Origin: CAZJWC01 sp964550125
GTDB taxonomy: Bacteria; Bacillota; Clostridia; Christensenellales; Borkfalkiaceae
Length of the DNA: 64,000 nt
Direction of reading: 5' to 3'
Assembly: GCA_964550125.1 (NCBI GenBank)
Contig: CAZJWC010000001.1
Coordinates: forward strand, 124,001 to 188,000
Shown here piece by piece: positions 1-9,313 of the stretch (position 1 is the stretch's first letter; each line of letters begins with the position of its first letter). The position numbers and the translations under genes were made by a program. The notes under the pieces are model-generated. The model saw only the letters and a program-made list of their open reading frames with translations, was not told the DNA's origin and ran no database searches.

Positions 1-1236
1 GTCAAGTTCAGGATTTGAACCATAAATAATATCTTTAATGCTTACATACTCATTGTCAAGATTTTTATAGATAATTATATCCGAAACTTTATCAAGGAAA
101 GAATCCTCTTTCAAACAACCAAATTTAACAAAGTTTGCAATATCGTCCCAGAAACGAATAAACTCATTTCTTTCATTAGTGTACAAACTTAAAAGTTTAT
201 CTGCAACCTTTTTAGTTATATGCTTTGTTATCTTTTGAACTTCTGCATCATTTTGTAGGAAACCTCTTGATACGTTCAAAGGAATATCAGGACAATCAAT
301 TACACCTTTAAGCAACATTAAAAACTCTGGTATAATTTCTTTAATATTATCGGCAACGAATACTTGATTGCAGTATAATTTTACTTGACCTCTTTCTAAC
401 TCAAACTTATTGTTTACTTTAGGAAAATACAAAATTCCTTTAAGTTTAAAAGGATAGTCCATATTCAAATGGATTTGAAACAGGGGAGGAGTAAACTCTA
501 AAAAAGTATCTCTATAAAATTTATCATAATCTTCTGCCGTGCAATCCTTGGGATTTTTCAAATAAAGAGGCTCTGTTATATTTAAAGGTTTTTTAATCTC
601 GTCCTCGGGTTTTTCACCAACAGTTTCAATAAAAATATTGTAGGGCATAAATACGCAATATTTTCTAATCAAACCTATAATAGTGCTTTCCTCTAAAAAC
701 TCTTTTTCTTTTTGAGCAAGATGAAGTACAATATCAGTACCTCTTGTAGCCTTATTTGAGTTGTCGATAATATATTTAGAATTTCCGTCAGATTCCCATC
801 TAACTGCAGGTGTTCCTGTATACGATTTTGTAAAAATTTCAACATTATCAGCAACCATATATGCTGAATAGAACCCTAAGCCGAAGTGTCCTATAATTCC
901 TTCACCATTGCAATTTTCATATTTTGAAACGAAGTCAGAAGCACCTGAAAATGCAATTTGAGATATGTATTTTTCAACCTCATCTTCAGTCATACCAATA
1001 CCGTTATCCGATATTGTTAGAGTTCTTTTTTTCTTATCAATGATAACCTTAACGCAAAACTCCTCATCTACTTTTGAAGCAATATCAATAGCCAAAAGTT
1101 TTTTATACTTTGTAATAGCGTCAATGGCGTTAGCAACAATTTCACGGAAGAAAATTTCCTTATCAGAATATAACCACTTTTTAATAATAGGAATCATATT
1201 TTCACTTGAAATTCCAATCAATCCCTGCTTACTCAT
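1..1236 (-). CDS. htpG: HtpG, Hsp90-family molecular chaperone (partial, C-terminus beyond window)
   Basis: Cytosolic ATP-dependent chaperone of the Hsp90 family. The minus-strand reading frame stays open from the ATG at 1236 to the left edge (412 codons), so the rest of the middle domain and the C-terminal dimerisation domain lie outside. Seen in the translation: the GHKL ATPase fold with NAIDA (residues 36-40), DNGIGM (77-82) and GHFGLGFYSAYMVAD (116-130), followed by a middle domain ending in NVSRGFLQND, a hallmark of HtpG. The start is set by GGAGG seven bases upstream of the ATG. It follows the ispH-S1 gene in the same direction across a 74-base gap with a hairpin. Family identity is clear; only the missing end is unknown. 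Confidence 0.96.
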   Translation of the reverse strand, partial: MSKQGLIGISSENMIPIIKKWLYSDKEIFFREIVANAIDAITKYKKLLAIDIASKVDEEFCVKVIIDKKKRTLTISDNGIGMTEDEVEKYISQIAFSGASDFVSKYENCNGEGIIGHFGLGFYSAYMVADNVEIFTKSYTGTPAVRWESDGNSKYIIDNSNKATRGTDIVLHLAQKEKEFLEESTIIGLIRKYCVFMPYNIFIETVGEKPEDEIKKPLNITEPLYLKNPKDCTAEDYDKFYRDTFLEFTPPLFQIHLNMDYPFKLKGILYFPKVNNKFELERGQVKLYCNQVFVADNIKEIIPEFLMLLKGVIDCPDIPLNVSRGFLQNDAEVQKITKHITKKVADKLLSLYTNERNEFIRFWDDIANFVKFGCLKEDSFLDKVSDIIIYKNLDNEYVSIKDIIYGSNPELD

Positions 1237-1276
1237 TTAATACCTCCATATCATATATTACTTTTTTATTAGTAAT

Positions 1277-1300
1277 ATACCCTACCAAAAGGCAGGGTAT
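1277..1300 (-). terminator. Hairpin between ispH-S1 and htpG
   Basis: A 10-bp stem (ATACCCTGCC with GGTAGGGTAT, one G:U pair) closed by a TTTT loop on the minus strand, just past the ispH-S1 stop. There is no clean T tract after it, so it may be a weak terminator or an mRNA-stabilising hairpin. Confidence 0.4.
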
Positions 1301-1310
1301 TTAATTATTA

Positions 1311-3395
1311 TTAGTCTTTTTTCAAAAGGTCAGCAATTGAAACACCAGCAGTTGCATCGCTTTCAGTCCAACCATGAACATCGTCATAATCTCTTTCTTT
1401 GCGTTCACCCTTTGCCTTTTTACCAGCCTTTGCAGGTTTTTCTTCTGCTTCAACTTCAACCGTCTTTTCAGGTTCAGGAAGCAGAGCCTTTATAGACAAT
1501 GTCATCTTTTTATTTTCAAGATCCAATGCGATAATCTTTGCATCAACTTCTTGACCGATAGTTAAAACAGAAGTGGGATTTTCAAGCCACTCATGAGTGA
1601 TTTGAGAAACATGAACTAATCCGTCAACACCTTTTTCAATTTCAACAAATGCTCCAAAAGGAACAATTCTTACGATTTTGCCGTGAACAGTATCACCTTC
1701 TGCATATTTAGAAGAAATGTTATCCCAAGGTTGTGCTTGTAATTGTTTATAACCGATAGATACTTTCTTATCTTCTTCATCTATTTTTAAAATCTTGAAT
1801 TGATATTTTTTACCAATTTCTAATACTTCGCTTACGTCCTTAACACCTGTCCAAGAAAGGTCGGAGATGTGTGCTAAACAGTCAAAGTTATTTACATTAA
1901 CGAAAGCACCGAAAGCAGTAATTCTTTCCACTTTACCTTCAACGATATCGCCAACTTTTATGCTACTGAAAAACTCAGCCTCTTTTTGTGCTTTTGCTTC
2001 TTCCCTAACTTTTCTTTCTTCTTCAAGAATTACTCTTTGAGAAGCGATAATTTCCTTCTTCTTTTCGGTCTTGATTTCAATAACTTTAAGTCTTAACTTT
2101 TTGCCTACAAATTTATCTAATTCTTTAACAAAACCTGATCGAATTTCCTTTGCGGGAACGAAGATTGAATATGAACCAAGAGATGAAAGCAAACCACCCT
2201 TGTTAAATCCAGTACAAGTTACTGAAAATTCTTTTCCGTCCTTAATGTCGCCAATCATTGCTTCTTCTTCTTGAGCACGGCGAATTGCCTTTTGTGAAAG
2301 AATAACGGGATTAACATTTACAACCATAAGTTCGATGTTATCGCCTGCCATTTTGTTAAATTCATCCTTCTTGTATTCTTCGCAATCAATTTCGTCTTTT
2401 GCAAGAAGAACTTCTTTCTTTGCAAATGGTAACAAAACATTTACACCGTCTTCAGTTGCGGACGAAATAATAACCGTAACAAGTTGCCCCTTTTTTAGTT
2501 TTGATTGTCCGTCATCAATCTTTGCAACAACATCATCCATAGTTACTGTTGCGTTTTCTGTGTTAGTGTTTTCCATCTTAAAGAGAACCTCCTGCATTTG
2601 TGTGTTTGGGGTTGAGGACCCACAAACAATACCTACTTTGTTAAAAATTTTAATTTTGTCTATATCAAGGTCTTCAGGTTTTTCAATCCTAAAAACATTT
2701 GAACATTTTTTTATGCATATCTCGTAAAGTTTGTTCGTGTTACTGCTATTATAACCACCAAGGACAATCATACAATCAACTTGTGAAGATATATCCTCTG
2801 CCTCCTTTTGAGATACACTAGTAGTATAGCAAATTGTTTTAAAAATAGCAAATATTTTATTGCTGTCTTTTTCGCATATTTTAATAATTTTATCAAATTT
2901 TTCGATAGAGAAAGTGGTTTGGGACACAATACATATCTTATTTTGAACATTATTAAGTTTTTCAATGTCTTTTTCACTTGTAATAATTATCCCTTCGTCA
3001 TTACACCAACCCAAAAGTCCTATAACTTCAGGGTGGGTTGGCTCACCAATAATCGCTATCTTTTCACCCTTTAAATAATGCTCGTTTATAATTTTTTGAG
3101 TTTGTTTAACAAACGCACAAGTACAGTCCACCACCTCTATATTATTTTCTTTAGCGTACTCGTATACTTTTTTCCCAACACCATGCGAACGAATTATAAC
3201 TCTCGCACCAGAAGGAACTTCCGTTATATCGTTTACTTCTACTATCCCCCTTTCCTCAATCTGTTTTACAATATAGGGATTATGTATAATTTGACCTAAA
3301 ACATAGGTATTCTGTGGAGAAATAGTCATTGCCGTATTAACAGCAAAAGACACCCCTTTGCAAAACCCACTATGTTTAGCAACTTGTACTTCCAT
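1311..3395 (-). CDS. ispH: Fusion of IspH (HMBPP reductase) with ribosomal protein S1-type domains
   Basis: Residues 1-275 are 4-hydroxy-3-methylbut-2-enyl diphosphate reductase, the last step of the MEP isoprenoid pathway. Visible are the three cluster-binding cysteines C12 (GFCKGV), C93 (DCTCAFV) and C189 (KTICYTT), the histidines H38, H71 and H121, and the STPN motif near 261. Residues about 303-372, 387-454, 481-552 and 567-638 are four S1 RNA-binding repeats; the last two are canonical (GDIVEGKV..ITAFGAFV and GDTVHGKI..VPFGAFV) and the first two are divergent. The tail is Lys/Glu-rich. This IspH-S1 fusion is known in Clostridia; the S1 part presumably serves in translation. It is the last gene of a long operon, 10 bases after plsC. 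Confidence 0.96.
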   Translation of the reverse strand: MEVQVAKHSGFCKGVSFAVNTAMTISPQNTYVLGQIIHNPYIVKQIEERGIVEVNDITEVPSGARVIIRSHGVGKKVYEYAKENNIEVVDCTCAFVKQTQKIINEHYLKGEKIAIIGEPTHPEVIGLLGWCNDEGIIITSEKDIEKLNNVQNKICIVSQTTFSIEKFDKIIKICEKDSNKIFAIFKTICYTTSVSQKEAEDISSQVDCMIVLGGYNSSNTNKLYEICIKKCSNVFRIEKPEDLDIDKIKIFNKVGIVCGSSTPNTQMQEVLFKMENTNTENATVTMDDVVAKIDDGQSKLKKGQLVTVIISSATEDGVNVLLPFAKKEVLLAKDEIDCEEYKKDEFNKMAGDNIELMVVNVNPVILSQKAIRRAQEEEAMIGDIKDGKEFSVTCTGFNKGGLLSSLGSYSIFVPAKEIRSGFVKELDKFVGKKLRLKVIEIKTEKKKEIIASQRVILEEERKVREEAKAQKEAEFFSSIKVGDIVEGKVERITAFGAFVNVNNFDCLAHISDLSWTGVKDVSEVLEIGKKYQFKILKIDEEDKKVSIGYKQLQAQPWDNISSKYAEGDTVHGKIVRIVPFGAFVEIEKGVDGLVHVSQITHEWLENPTSVLTIGQEVDAKIIALDLENKKMTLSIKALLPEPEKTVEVEAEEKPAKAGKKAKGERKERDYDDVHGWTESDATAGVSIADLLKKD

Positions 3396-3405
3396 ATAAA
3401 CCTCT

Positions 3406-4035
3406 TTACATTTTTCTTAAAAGTTTTTTACCCTCTTTAGTTGAATTGAGAGTAATGTATTTTTCTTTAAGATTAAGCATACTTTCTTTTAAAATATTAG
3501 AGCATTTGTCAAAGTCCTCACTCGTACACTTTTTGTCGTAAAATTCAGTAAAATAGATTGGTTCGCCAACCATTAACCTTGTCTTGCGAAAAGCCCTTGG
3601 ACGATTGCATTGCATCATAGGAATTATAGGAGTTTTGCTTTTTATTGCAAAATATACAAATCCTGATTTTAAAGGTAATAAATCTTGTTCAGTTCGATTT
3701 CTAGTACCTTCTGGAAACACACCTATGAGTTCATTATTCTTTAACCTTTTAGTACACTCCATCAATGCTTTTAAATCGTTTCCATCACGATTTATGGGGA
3801 TTGCTTTAAATTTTTTTAAGATAAAGGCAATAAATTTATTATTAAAAGCCTCCTTTTTAGCAATAAGGCTTACCGGTCGTTCAGTGAGATTAAACATATA
3901 TAAAAAGTCGCTAGCCTTATAGTGATTACAACAAACTACGCCACCACCTTCAATCTTTTTAGGCTTATTATAAATCTTAAAAGGATAAATTATTTTAAAG
4001 AAAAAAGAGGCTACTACAATTAAAAATCTTCTCAT
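3406..4035 (-). CDS. plsC: 1-acyl-sn-glycerol-3-phosphate acyltransferase (PlsC-like)
   Basis: Membrane-associated acyltransferase that places the second acyl chain on lysophosphatidic acid to make phosphatidic acid in phospholipid synthesis. The catalytic NHx4D motif is NHYKASD (residues 37-43) and the glycerol-3-phosphate-binding motif is FPEGTR (107-112). A hydrophobic N-terminal stretch (about 4-19) would anchor it. At 209 residues it has the usual length for short clostridial PlsC proteins. It lies between cmk and ispH-S1, an order (cmk-plsC-ispH-rpsA) that is common in Clostridia. Substrate preference cannot be read from the sequence. Confidence 0.9.
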   Translation of the reverse strand: MRRFLIVVASFFFKIIYPFKIYNKPKKIEGGGVVCCNHYKASDFLYMFNLTERPVSLIAKKEAFNNKFIAFILKKFKAIPINRDGNDLKALMECTKRLKNNELIGVFPEGTRNRTEQDLLPLKSGFVYFAIKSKTPIIPMMQCNRPRAFRKTRLMVGEPIYFTEFYDKKCTSEDFDKCSNILKESMLNLKEKYITLNSTKEGKKLLRKM

Positions 4036-4045
4036 ATTATCTCCG

Positions 4046-4711
4046 TTACATTTTTATATAACTTTTAATTTTTGCGATAACTCCCTCAATATCTAAATTG
4101 GTCGTATCAATAACAATCGCATCATCAGCCTGTTTTAAAGGGGAAAATTCTCTTTTTGAATCATTTTCATCTCTTTCGATAATCTCTTGATGAAGTTTAT
4201 CAAAATCCACACAAAAGCCTTTTTCTTCTAGTTCAAGTTGTCTTCTTTTTGCTCTTTCTCTGCTATCAGCAGTAACAAAAAATTTATACCTCGCATTTGG
4301 TAAAACATATGAGCCAATATCTCTTCCATCTAAAAAACAAGACATTTGTGAAGCAATTTTCCGTTGCATTTCAACCATTTTTAGTCTTACGCATTTTAAT
4401 GCTGAAATATTTGAAGCAAGCATTGAAACTTCGGGTTTTCTTATATCAAAAGAAACATCTTCTCCATCTAAAAAAGTATGTTGACTGCCGTCAATATATT
4501 TGATTTCGATATTTATATCGTCAATAAAAGTTTTTACTCTTTCTTCATCCTTACTATCAATACCACATTTTAACGCCTTTAACGCACAGGCACGATACAT
4601 TGCTCCAGTATCTAAATAAAGAATATTATATTCTTTTGCAAGAGCTTTTGCAACCGTACTTTTTCCACTGCCTGATGGTCCGTCAAGGGCAATATTTATT
4701 ATTTCACTCAT
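4046..4711 (-). CDS. cmk: Cytidylate kinase
   Basis: Phosphorylates CMP and dCMP to the diphosphates with ATP, a salvage and recycling step of pyrimidine nucleotides in the cytosol. The P-loop GPSGSGKST is at residues 11-19, LDTGAMYRA at about 33-41 and the CMP-binding region LDGRDIGSYVLP at about 127-138, followed by the basic lid segment (RERAKRRQLEL). Its 221 residues are normal for the family. It sits 13 bases after the flavoprotein gene and 10 before plsC, in the same operon. Confidence 0.96.
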   Translation of the reverse strand: MSEIINIALDGPSGSGKSTVAKALAKEYNILYLDTGAMYRACALKALKCGIDSKDEERVKTFIDDINIEIKYIDGSQHTFLDGEDVSFDIRKPEVSMLASNISALKCVRLKMVEMQRKIASQMSCFLDGRDIGSYVLPNARYKFFVTADSRERAKRRQLELEEKGFCVDFDKLHQEIIERDENDSKREFSPLKQADDAIVIDTTNLDIEGVIAKIKSYIKM

Positions 4712-4724
4712 CTTTTATCTCCTG

Positions 4725-5951
4725 TTAGTCTTTTATTGAATTTCCTGCAACATAACCAGTTGACCACGCAATTTGCAAGTTGAAGCCACCCGTATAAGCA
4801 TCAACGTCAAGCACTTCACCAGCAAAATATAGTCCACCCACCAACTTACTCTCCATTGTTTTAGGATTGATTTGCTTTACATCAACCCCTCCACTTGTGA
4901 TTATCGCTTCTTCAAACCCACGCAAAGATTGAACGGTCATTGAAAAACTTTTTAAACTCTCTATAAGAGATTTTCTCTTCTCTTTAGTGATTGAATTAAC
5001 CTGTTTGTCTTCCTTTAAATTTGCTTGTTTTAAGATAGGCAAAATCAGTTTTTGGGGAAGTAAACTATGCAGAACATTTTCAATTTTTTTGTTTTTGTTT
5101 TCGTCAAATTCACGCAAAAGGCGTTTATCAAGAGTATCAAAATCAAGGGCAGGTTTTAAATCTAAATAAAGTTTTACATTAGTTAAATCTAATTTGTTTA
5201 TCAAACTTGATGTCGATAAAACGATAGGTCCTGAAATTCCAAAATGAGTAAATAGCATCTCACCAAACTCATTTGAAATTCTTTTTCCGTTGTATTCAGC
5301 AGAGAGTGCCACATTTTTAAGGGAAACCCCTTGCAAATCTTTGAAAAAATCTCCCTTTAAATTAAGTCCAACAAGAGCAGTTTTTAGAGGCGTTACATTA
5401 TGTTTTGCTTCTCTTGCAAATTTATAGCCGTCTCCTGTACTTCCTGTTGAGGAATATGAAATTCCACCTGTGCATACGATAACAGCATCACACTCATAAC
5501 TACCCTCCGTTGTGAAAACGGATTTTACAGTATTTTCTTCAATGTTAATCTTTAAAACCGTTTCGTTTAAATTGATTTTCACACCAGCGTTTTTACAATA
5601 TTTTTCAAGACATTTAGTAACATCACTCGCTTTATTGGATAGAGGGAAAACCCTATTTCCTCTTTCAACTTTTAAAGGCAATCCTCCTTTTTCAAAAAAG
5701 TCCATAGTATCTTGTGGAGTAAAAGTATATATACTAGAAAGCATAAACTTTGGATTAGTAACTATATTCTTTAAAAAATCTTCCACTTCGATATAATTAG
5801 ATAGATTGCACCTACCCTTTCCAGTAATGTAAATTTTTTTACCTAATTTTTCGTTCTTTTCAATCAAAATGGTGTCATTTCCGTTCATTGCACTAGCATA
5901 ACTCGCCATTAGTCCACTAGCACCACCACCGATTACTATTACCTTTTTCAT
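4725..5951 (-). CDS. BaiN/HI0933-family FAD-dependent oxidoreductase
   Basis: Flavoprotein of the HI0933/YhiN/BaiN family. The N-terminal FAD-binding Rossmann motif GGGASGLMAS is at residues 8-17, GKGRCNLSN follows at about 44-52, and the C-terminal signature FAGEVLDVDAYTGGFNLQ and AWSTGYVAG is intact. Length (408) is typical. Family members are mostly of unknown substrate; BaiN of gut clostridia was proposed to act in bile-acid dehydroxylation, but nothing here points to bile acids (no bai genes). The ATG overlaps the surE stop (ATGA), which suggests translational coupling. Confidence 0.88.
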   Translation of the reverse strand: MKKVIVIGGGASGLMASYASAMNGNDTILIEKNEKLGKKIYITGKGRCNLSNYIEVEDFLKNIVTNPKFMLSSIYTFTPQDTMDFFEKGGLPLKVERGNRVFPLSNKASDVTKCLEKYCKNAGVKINLNETVLKINIEENTVKSVFTTEGSYECDAVIVCTGGISYSSTGSTGDGYKFAREAKHNVTPLKTALVGLNLKGDFFKDLQGVSLKNVALSAEYNGKRISNEFGEMLFTHFGISGPIVLSTSSLINKLDLTNVKLYLDLKPALDFDTLDKRLLREFDENKNKKIENVLHSLLPQKLILPILKQANLKEDKQVNSITKEKRKSLIESLKSFSMTVQSLRGFEEAIITSGGVDVKQINPKTMESKLVGGLYFAGEVLDVDAYTGGFNLQIAWSTGYVAGNSIKD

Positions 5952-6664
5952 ATTAGTTTACCAAGCAACTCATAGTCAGTTCTGTCAACTTTTATAGGGG
6001 AAATAGTTATGTAACCTTGCTTGCAAAGTTCAACATCGCAGTCAGGCTCATTGTCTTGCTCCTCAAGAGGTTCACCAATAATCATAAAAGTATCTTTCTC
6101 CGTTTCAATATAATGGTCGCTATAAGCATTTTTTCCTATTGAACAAAACCTATATCCCTTGACATCGCTCTCTGGAATTTCCGGGTAATTTATGCTAAAA
6201 ATTCTCTCATGCGAAAGATAGGGTAAAAGTTTTTCAACCATTTTAAGCGTAAAGTTTGCTACCTTTTCAAAATCCATATCAGTATACGAACAGTAGGACA
6301 CTGCCATTGATTTAAAACCAAGAATTGCACCTTCAAGCGATGCACAAACAGTTCCACTGTAATACACGTCAGCGCCTAAATTATGCCCGTGGTTTATTCC
6401 TGAAATAATCAAATCAGGGGTTAAATTTAAGCCGTGCAACGCATATTTTATACAATCGCTAGGAGTTCCGTCAAAACCGTATACGTTCTTTGAAATTTTC
6501 TGTAACCTCATAGACTTGTTTAAAGTTATTGAGTGGCTTTTAGCCGATTGATTTTGCAAGGGAGCAACTACCGTTACATTATATTTTGTTGATAGAACAC
6601 GAGCGAGAGTAGTTATACCCTCGCTTGTTACACCGTCATCATTAGTTAAAAGTACATTCATCAT
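5948..6664 (-). CDS. surE: 5'/3'-nucleotidase SurE
   Basis: Metal-dependent nucleoside monophosphate phosphatase of the SurE family. The metal site is visible: NDDG near the N-terminus, the serine in QSAKSHS (about residue 40) and SGINHGHNLG (about 88-97). Length 238 is slightly short of the usual 250. The start at 6664 overlaps the oadA stop (ATGA); the second methionine at 6661 is an alternative. Its placement directly after the decarboxylase genes looks like operon packing rather than a metabolic link. Confidence 0.94.
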   Translation of the reverse strand: MMNVLLTNDDGVTSEGITTLARVLSTKYNVTVVAPLQNQSAKSHSITLNKSMRLQKISKNVYGFDGTPSDCIKYALHGLNLTPDLIISGINHGHNLGADVYYSGTVCASLEGAILGFKSMAVSYCSYTDMDFEKVANFTLKMVEKLLPYLSHERIFSINYPEIPESDVKGYRFCSIGKNAYSDHYIETEKDTFMIIGEPLEEQDNEPDCDVELCKQGYITISPIKVDRTDYELLGKLI

Positions 6665-8085
6665 ACAGGATATACCTTATTTTTATTGTCTATTAAGTCT
6701 TTATCAACGCCTTGTTTTTGAGCCAATCTCCATTTGAAAAAGTTTAACGCAACTTGGCTAAATACAGCGTAAGATAAAACATCTTCTTCTTGTTCAATGT
6801 ACTCTTTGCACTCATCCTTGAATTTGTCGTATTCATCACCAAAATCATCAGCAGGACGATAGGTAATCATCTTTTCATCTTTAACAACCTTCTTTAAAAC
6901 TGCCTTGTCACACTCGGCAGGAAGAGTACCATATTCACCACGCATTAGCCCCTTAAACTCTTTTGTAACCATTTTATATCTTTCGCCATTTAAAACGTTA
7001 AGAACAGCTTGAGTGCCTACTATTTGACTTGAAGGGGTAACCAATGGAGGATATCCACAATCCTTTCTTACATTGGGAACTTCTGCCAATACCTCTTGCA
7101 ATTTATCAATCTTACCTTGTTGGTTAAGTTGTGAAATAAGGTTTGAAAGCATACCTCCGGGTACTTGATAAATTAGCGTATTTATATCAGTTTTTAATAC
7201 TTTATCCGAAAGGAACCCGTCCTTCTTTAATCTTTCAGCAACGCCATTAAAATGTTTAACTATAGGAAGTAAAGCATTAATGTCAATACCTGTGTCATAG
7301 GGAGTTCCTGCAAATGTAGCAACCATAGGTTCAGTTGCAGGTTGGCTAGTTCCGTTACCTAGAGGAGATAATGCAGTATCTATAATATCGCATCCTGCCT
7401 CAACTGCTTTTACATAAATCATTGCACCAGTACCTGAAGTATTATGAGTGTGTAAATGAATTTTTGTTTCAGGTTTTAATGACGCTTTTAACTTTTTAAT
7501 TAAGTCATATGCAGTATAAGGAAGCAATAGATTTGCCATATCTTTTACACAGATATTGTCTGCACCCATATCTTCAAGCGTTTTTGCAAGTTTTACAAAA
7601 TACTCGGTTGTATGAACAGGGCTTGTTGTATAGGAAATTGTCGCCTCGCATATTCCACCATATTTTTTGATTGCTTTCATTGAAGTTTCAAGATTTCTAG
7701 GATCGTTAAGAGCATCAAAAACTCTTACAACACCGATACCATTTTCAATGGACTTTGCACAAAATTTTTCAACTACATCATCACTATAATGACGATAGCC
7801 TAACAAATTTTGTCCACGCAACAACATTTGTAGTGGAGTTTTAGGGCAATGCTTTTTTAATATGCGTAGTCTTTCCCAAGGATCTTCATTTAAAAAACGA
7901 AGACAACTATCAAACGTTGCACCACCCCATGCTTCAAGAGAGTAGTACCCGATATTGTCAAGTTGCTCTAAAACGGGCAACATTTCATCTATTCTCATAC
8001 GAGTTGCTGCTTGTGATTGATGAGCATCTCTTAAAATTGTTTCAGTTAATAAAACCTTTTTAGGTTTAATTTCTTTTTCTGCCAT
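6661..8085 (-). CDS. oadA: Oxaloacetate decarboxylase alpha subunit / pyruvate carboxyltransferase domain without biotin domain
   Basis: Carboxyltransferase that moves a carboxyl group between oxaloacetate/pyruvate and biotin. The HMGL-like TIM barrel opens with TILRDAHQS, and VKDMANLL and HLHTHNTSGTG supply the metal and substrate residues; the conserved post-barrel PYC/OADA domain follows. The protein stops after about 474 residues, without the C-terminal biotinyl domain of the ~590-residue OadA proteins. That fits the separate biotin carrier encoded two genes upstream. The start at 8085 is preferred over 8091 because AAGGAG then lies eight bases away instead of two. It ends in an ATGA overlap with surE. 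Confidence 0.92.
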   Translation of the reverse strand: MAEKEIKPKKVLLTETILRDAHQSQAATRMRIDEMLPVLEQLDNIGYYSLEAWGGATFDSCLRFLNEDPWERLRILKKHCPKTPLQMLLRGQNLLGYRHYSDDVVEKFCAKSIENGIGVVRVFDALNDPRNLETSMKAIKKYGGICEATISYTTSPVHTTEYFVKLAKTLEDMGADNICVKDMANLLLPYTAYDLIKKLKASLKPETKIHLHTHNTSGTGAMIYVKAVEAGCDIIDTALSPLGNGTSQPATEPMVATFAGTPYDTGIDINALLPIVKHFNGVAERLKKDGFLSDKVLKTDINTLIYQVPGGMLSNLISQLNQQGKIDKLQEVLAEVPNVRKDCGYPPLVTPSSQIVGTQAVLNVLNGERYKMVTKEFKGLMRGEYGTLPAECDKAVLKKVVKDEKMITYRPADDFGDEYDKFKDECKEYIEQEEDVLSYAVFSQVALNFFKWRLAQKQGVDKDLIDNKNKVYPV

Positions 8086-8105
8086 AATCATTTCTCCTTA
8101 TTTAA

Positions 8106-9302
8106 TTATGCAAAACAAGCAAGTAAAACACCTGCTGCAATAGCAGAGCCAATTACACCTGCTACATTAGGTCCCATCGCGTGCATCAATAAGTGGTTTT
8201 GTGAATCGTACTCGCGACCTACATCTTCACTAATTCTAGCAGCCATAGGAACGGCTGAAACACCTGCTGAACCAATCAAAGGATTGATTGCATTGCCACC
8301 GTAAATCTTGTTTAATATTTTTGCACAAAGCAAACCACCAACAGTGCCAAAACAGAAAGCAACTAAACCTAATAATATTATTTTTAAAGTTGACCAAGTT
8401 AGGAAAGTAGTTCCAAGTGCCTTACAACCAACTGCGACTCCTAAGAAAATTGTAATTGTGTTCATAAGACCATTTTGCGCTTGAGAGGATAATCTTTCTA
8501 CCACTCCTGACTCTTTTAACAAATTACCAAGCATTAACATACCAAGCAAAGGTAGGGAGTCGGGAACGATTAAACCTACTACTAGCGTAACGATTAAAGG
8601 GAATAAAACCTTTTCAAGTTTAGTTACCGTGCGAAGTTGTTTCATCTTGATTTGACGCTCTTTTTTTGTAGTGCAAAGTTTCATTATAGGTTTTTGTATA
8701 ATGGGAATTAAAGCCATATAAGAATATGCAGCAATAGCAATAGTAGGCAATAATTCATTTGCTAATTTTGATGAAACATATATTGCAGTAGGGCCGTCTG
8801 CACCACCAATAATGGCGATTGCGGCAGCCTCTTTACTTGTAAAGCCTAAAAGCACAGCACCCACCAAAGTTAAGAAAATACCAAGCTGAGCAGCAGCACC
8901 TATTAGCATACTTTTAGGATTAGCAATTAGTGGTCCAAAGTCAGTCATTGCACCAATTCCTAGGAAAATCAAAGGAGGATAAATAACCTTATCTACACCA
9001 AAGTATAAATACCAAAGCAAACCACGAGAACTAGGCGCAACGTTATCGTAGGTATGAGCAACACCTTCGGGATATGTTCCCCAAAGAATATTGTAAGCAC
9101 CGGGTAGATTTATAAAAAACATACCAAATGCAATAGGTAGCAATAACATAGGTTCATACTTTTTAACGATTGCTAAATACATCAATACGAAGGAAATTGC
9201 TATCATAACATAGTTTTGCCAACCACCTTGGGCAATACCAGACAATTTCCATAAATTAGTAAAAACTTCTGCTATGTCTACACCTAAAATACTTGTAAAC
9301 AT
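8106..9302 (-). CDS. oadB: Na+-translocating decarboxylase beta subunit (OadB/MmdB/GcdB type)
   Basis: Polytopic membrane subunit that decarboxylates carboxybiotin and exports Na+. About ten hydrophobic segments are visible, with the family signatures GGADGPTAIYVSS (containing the functional Asp), GSAGVSAVPMAA, and NHLLMHAMGPNVAGVIGS near the C-terminus. Length is about 398. The frame is open to an ATG at 9314, but bases 9303-9314 encode the ribosome site itself (GGAGGT four bases before the ATG at 9302), so 9302 is taken as the start. It lies directly after the biotin carrier gene. Confidence 0.94.
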   Translation of the reverse strand: MFTSILGVDIAEVFTNLWKLSGIAQGGWQNYVMIAISFVLMYLAIVKKYEPMLLLPIAFGMFFINLPGAYNILWGTYPEGVAHTYDNVAPSSRGLLWYLYFGVDKVIYPPLIFLGIGAMTDFGPLIANPKSMLIGAAAQLGIFLTLVGAVLLGFTSKEAAAIAIIGGADGPTAIYVSSKLANELLPTIAIAAYSYMALIPIIQKPIMKLCTTKKERQIKMKQLRTVTKLEKVLFPLIVTLVVGLIVPDSLPLLGMLMLGNLLKESGVVERLSSQAQNGLMNTITIFLGVAVGCKALGTTFLTWSTLKIILLGLVAFCFGTVGGLLCAKILNKIYGGNAINPLIGSAGVSAVPMAARISEDVGREYDSQNHLLMHAMGPNVAGVIGSAIAAGVLLACFA

Positions 9303-9313
9303 ATCTACCTCCA

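Noticed and set aside
2335..2727. 130-codon plus-strand frame inside ispH-S1
   Set aside because: Lies opposite the conserved S1 and IspH coding region; no promoter or ribosome site.
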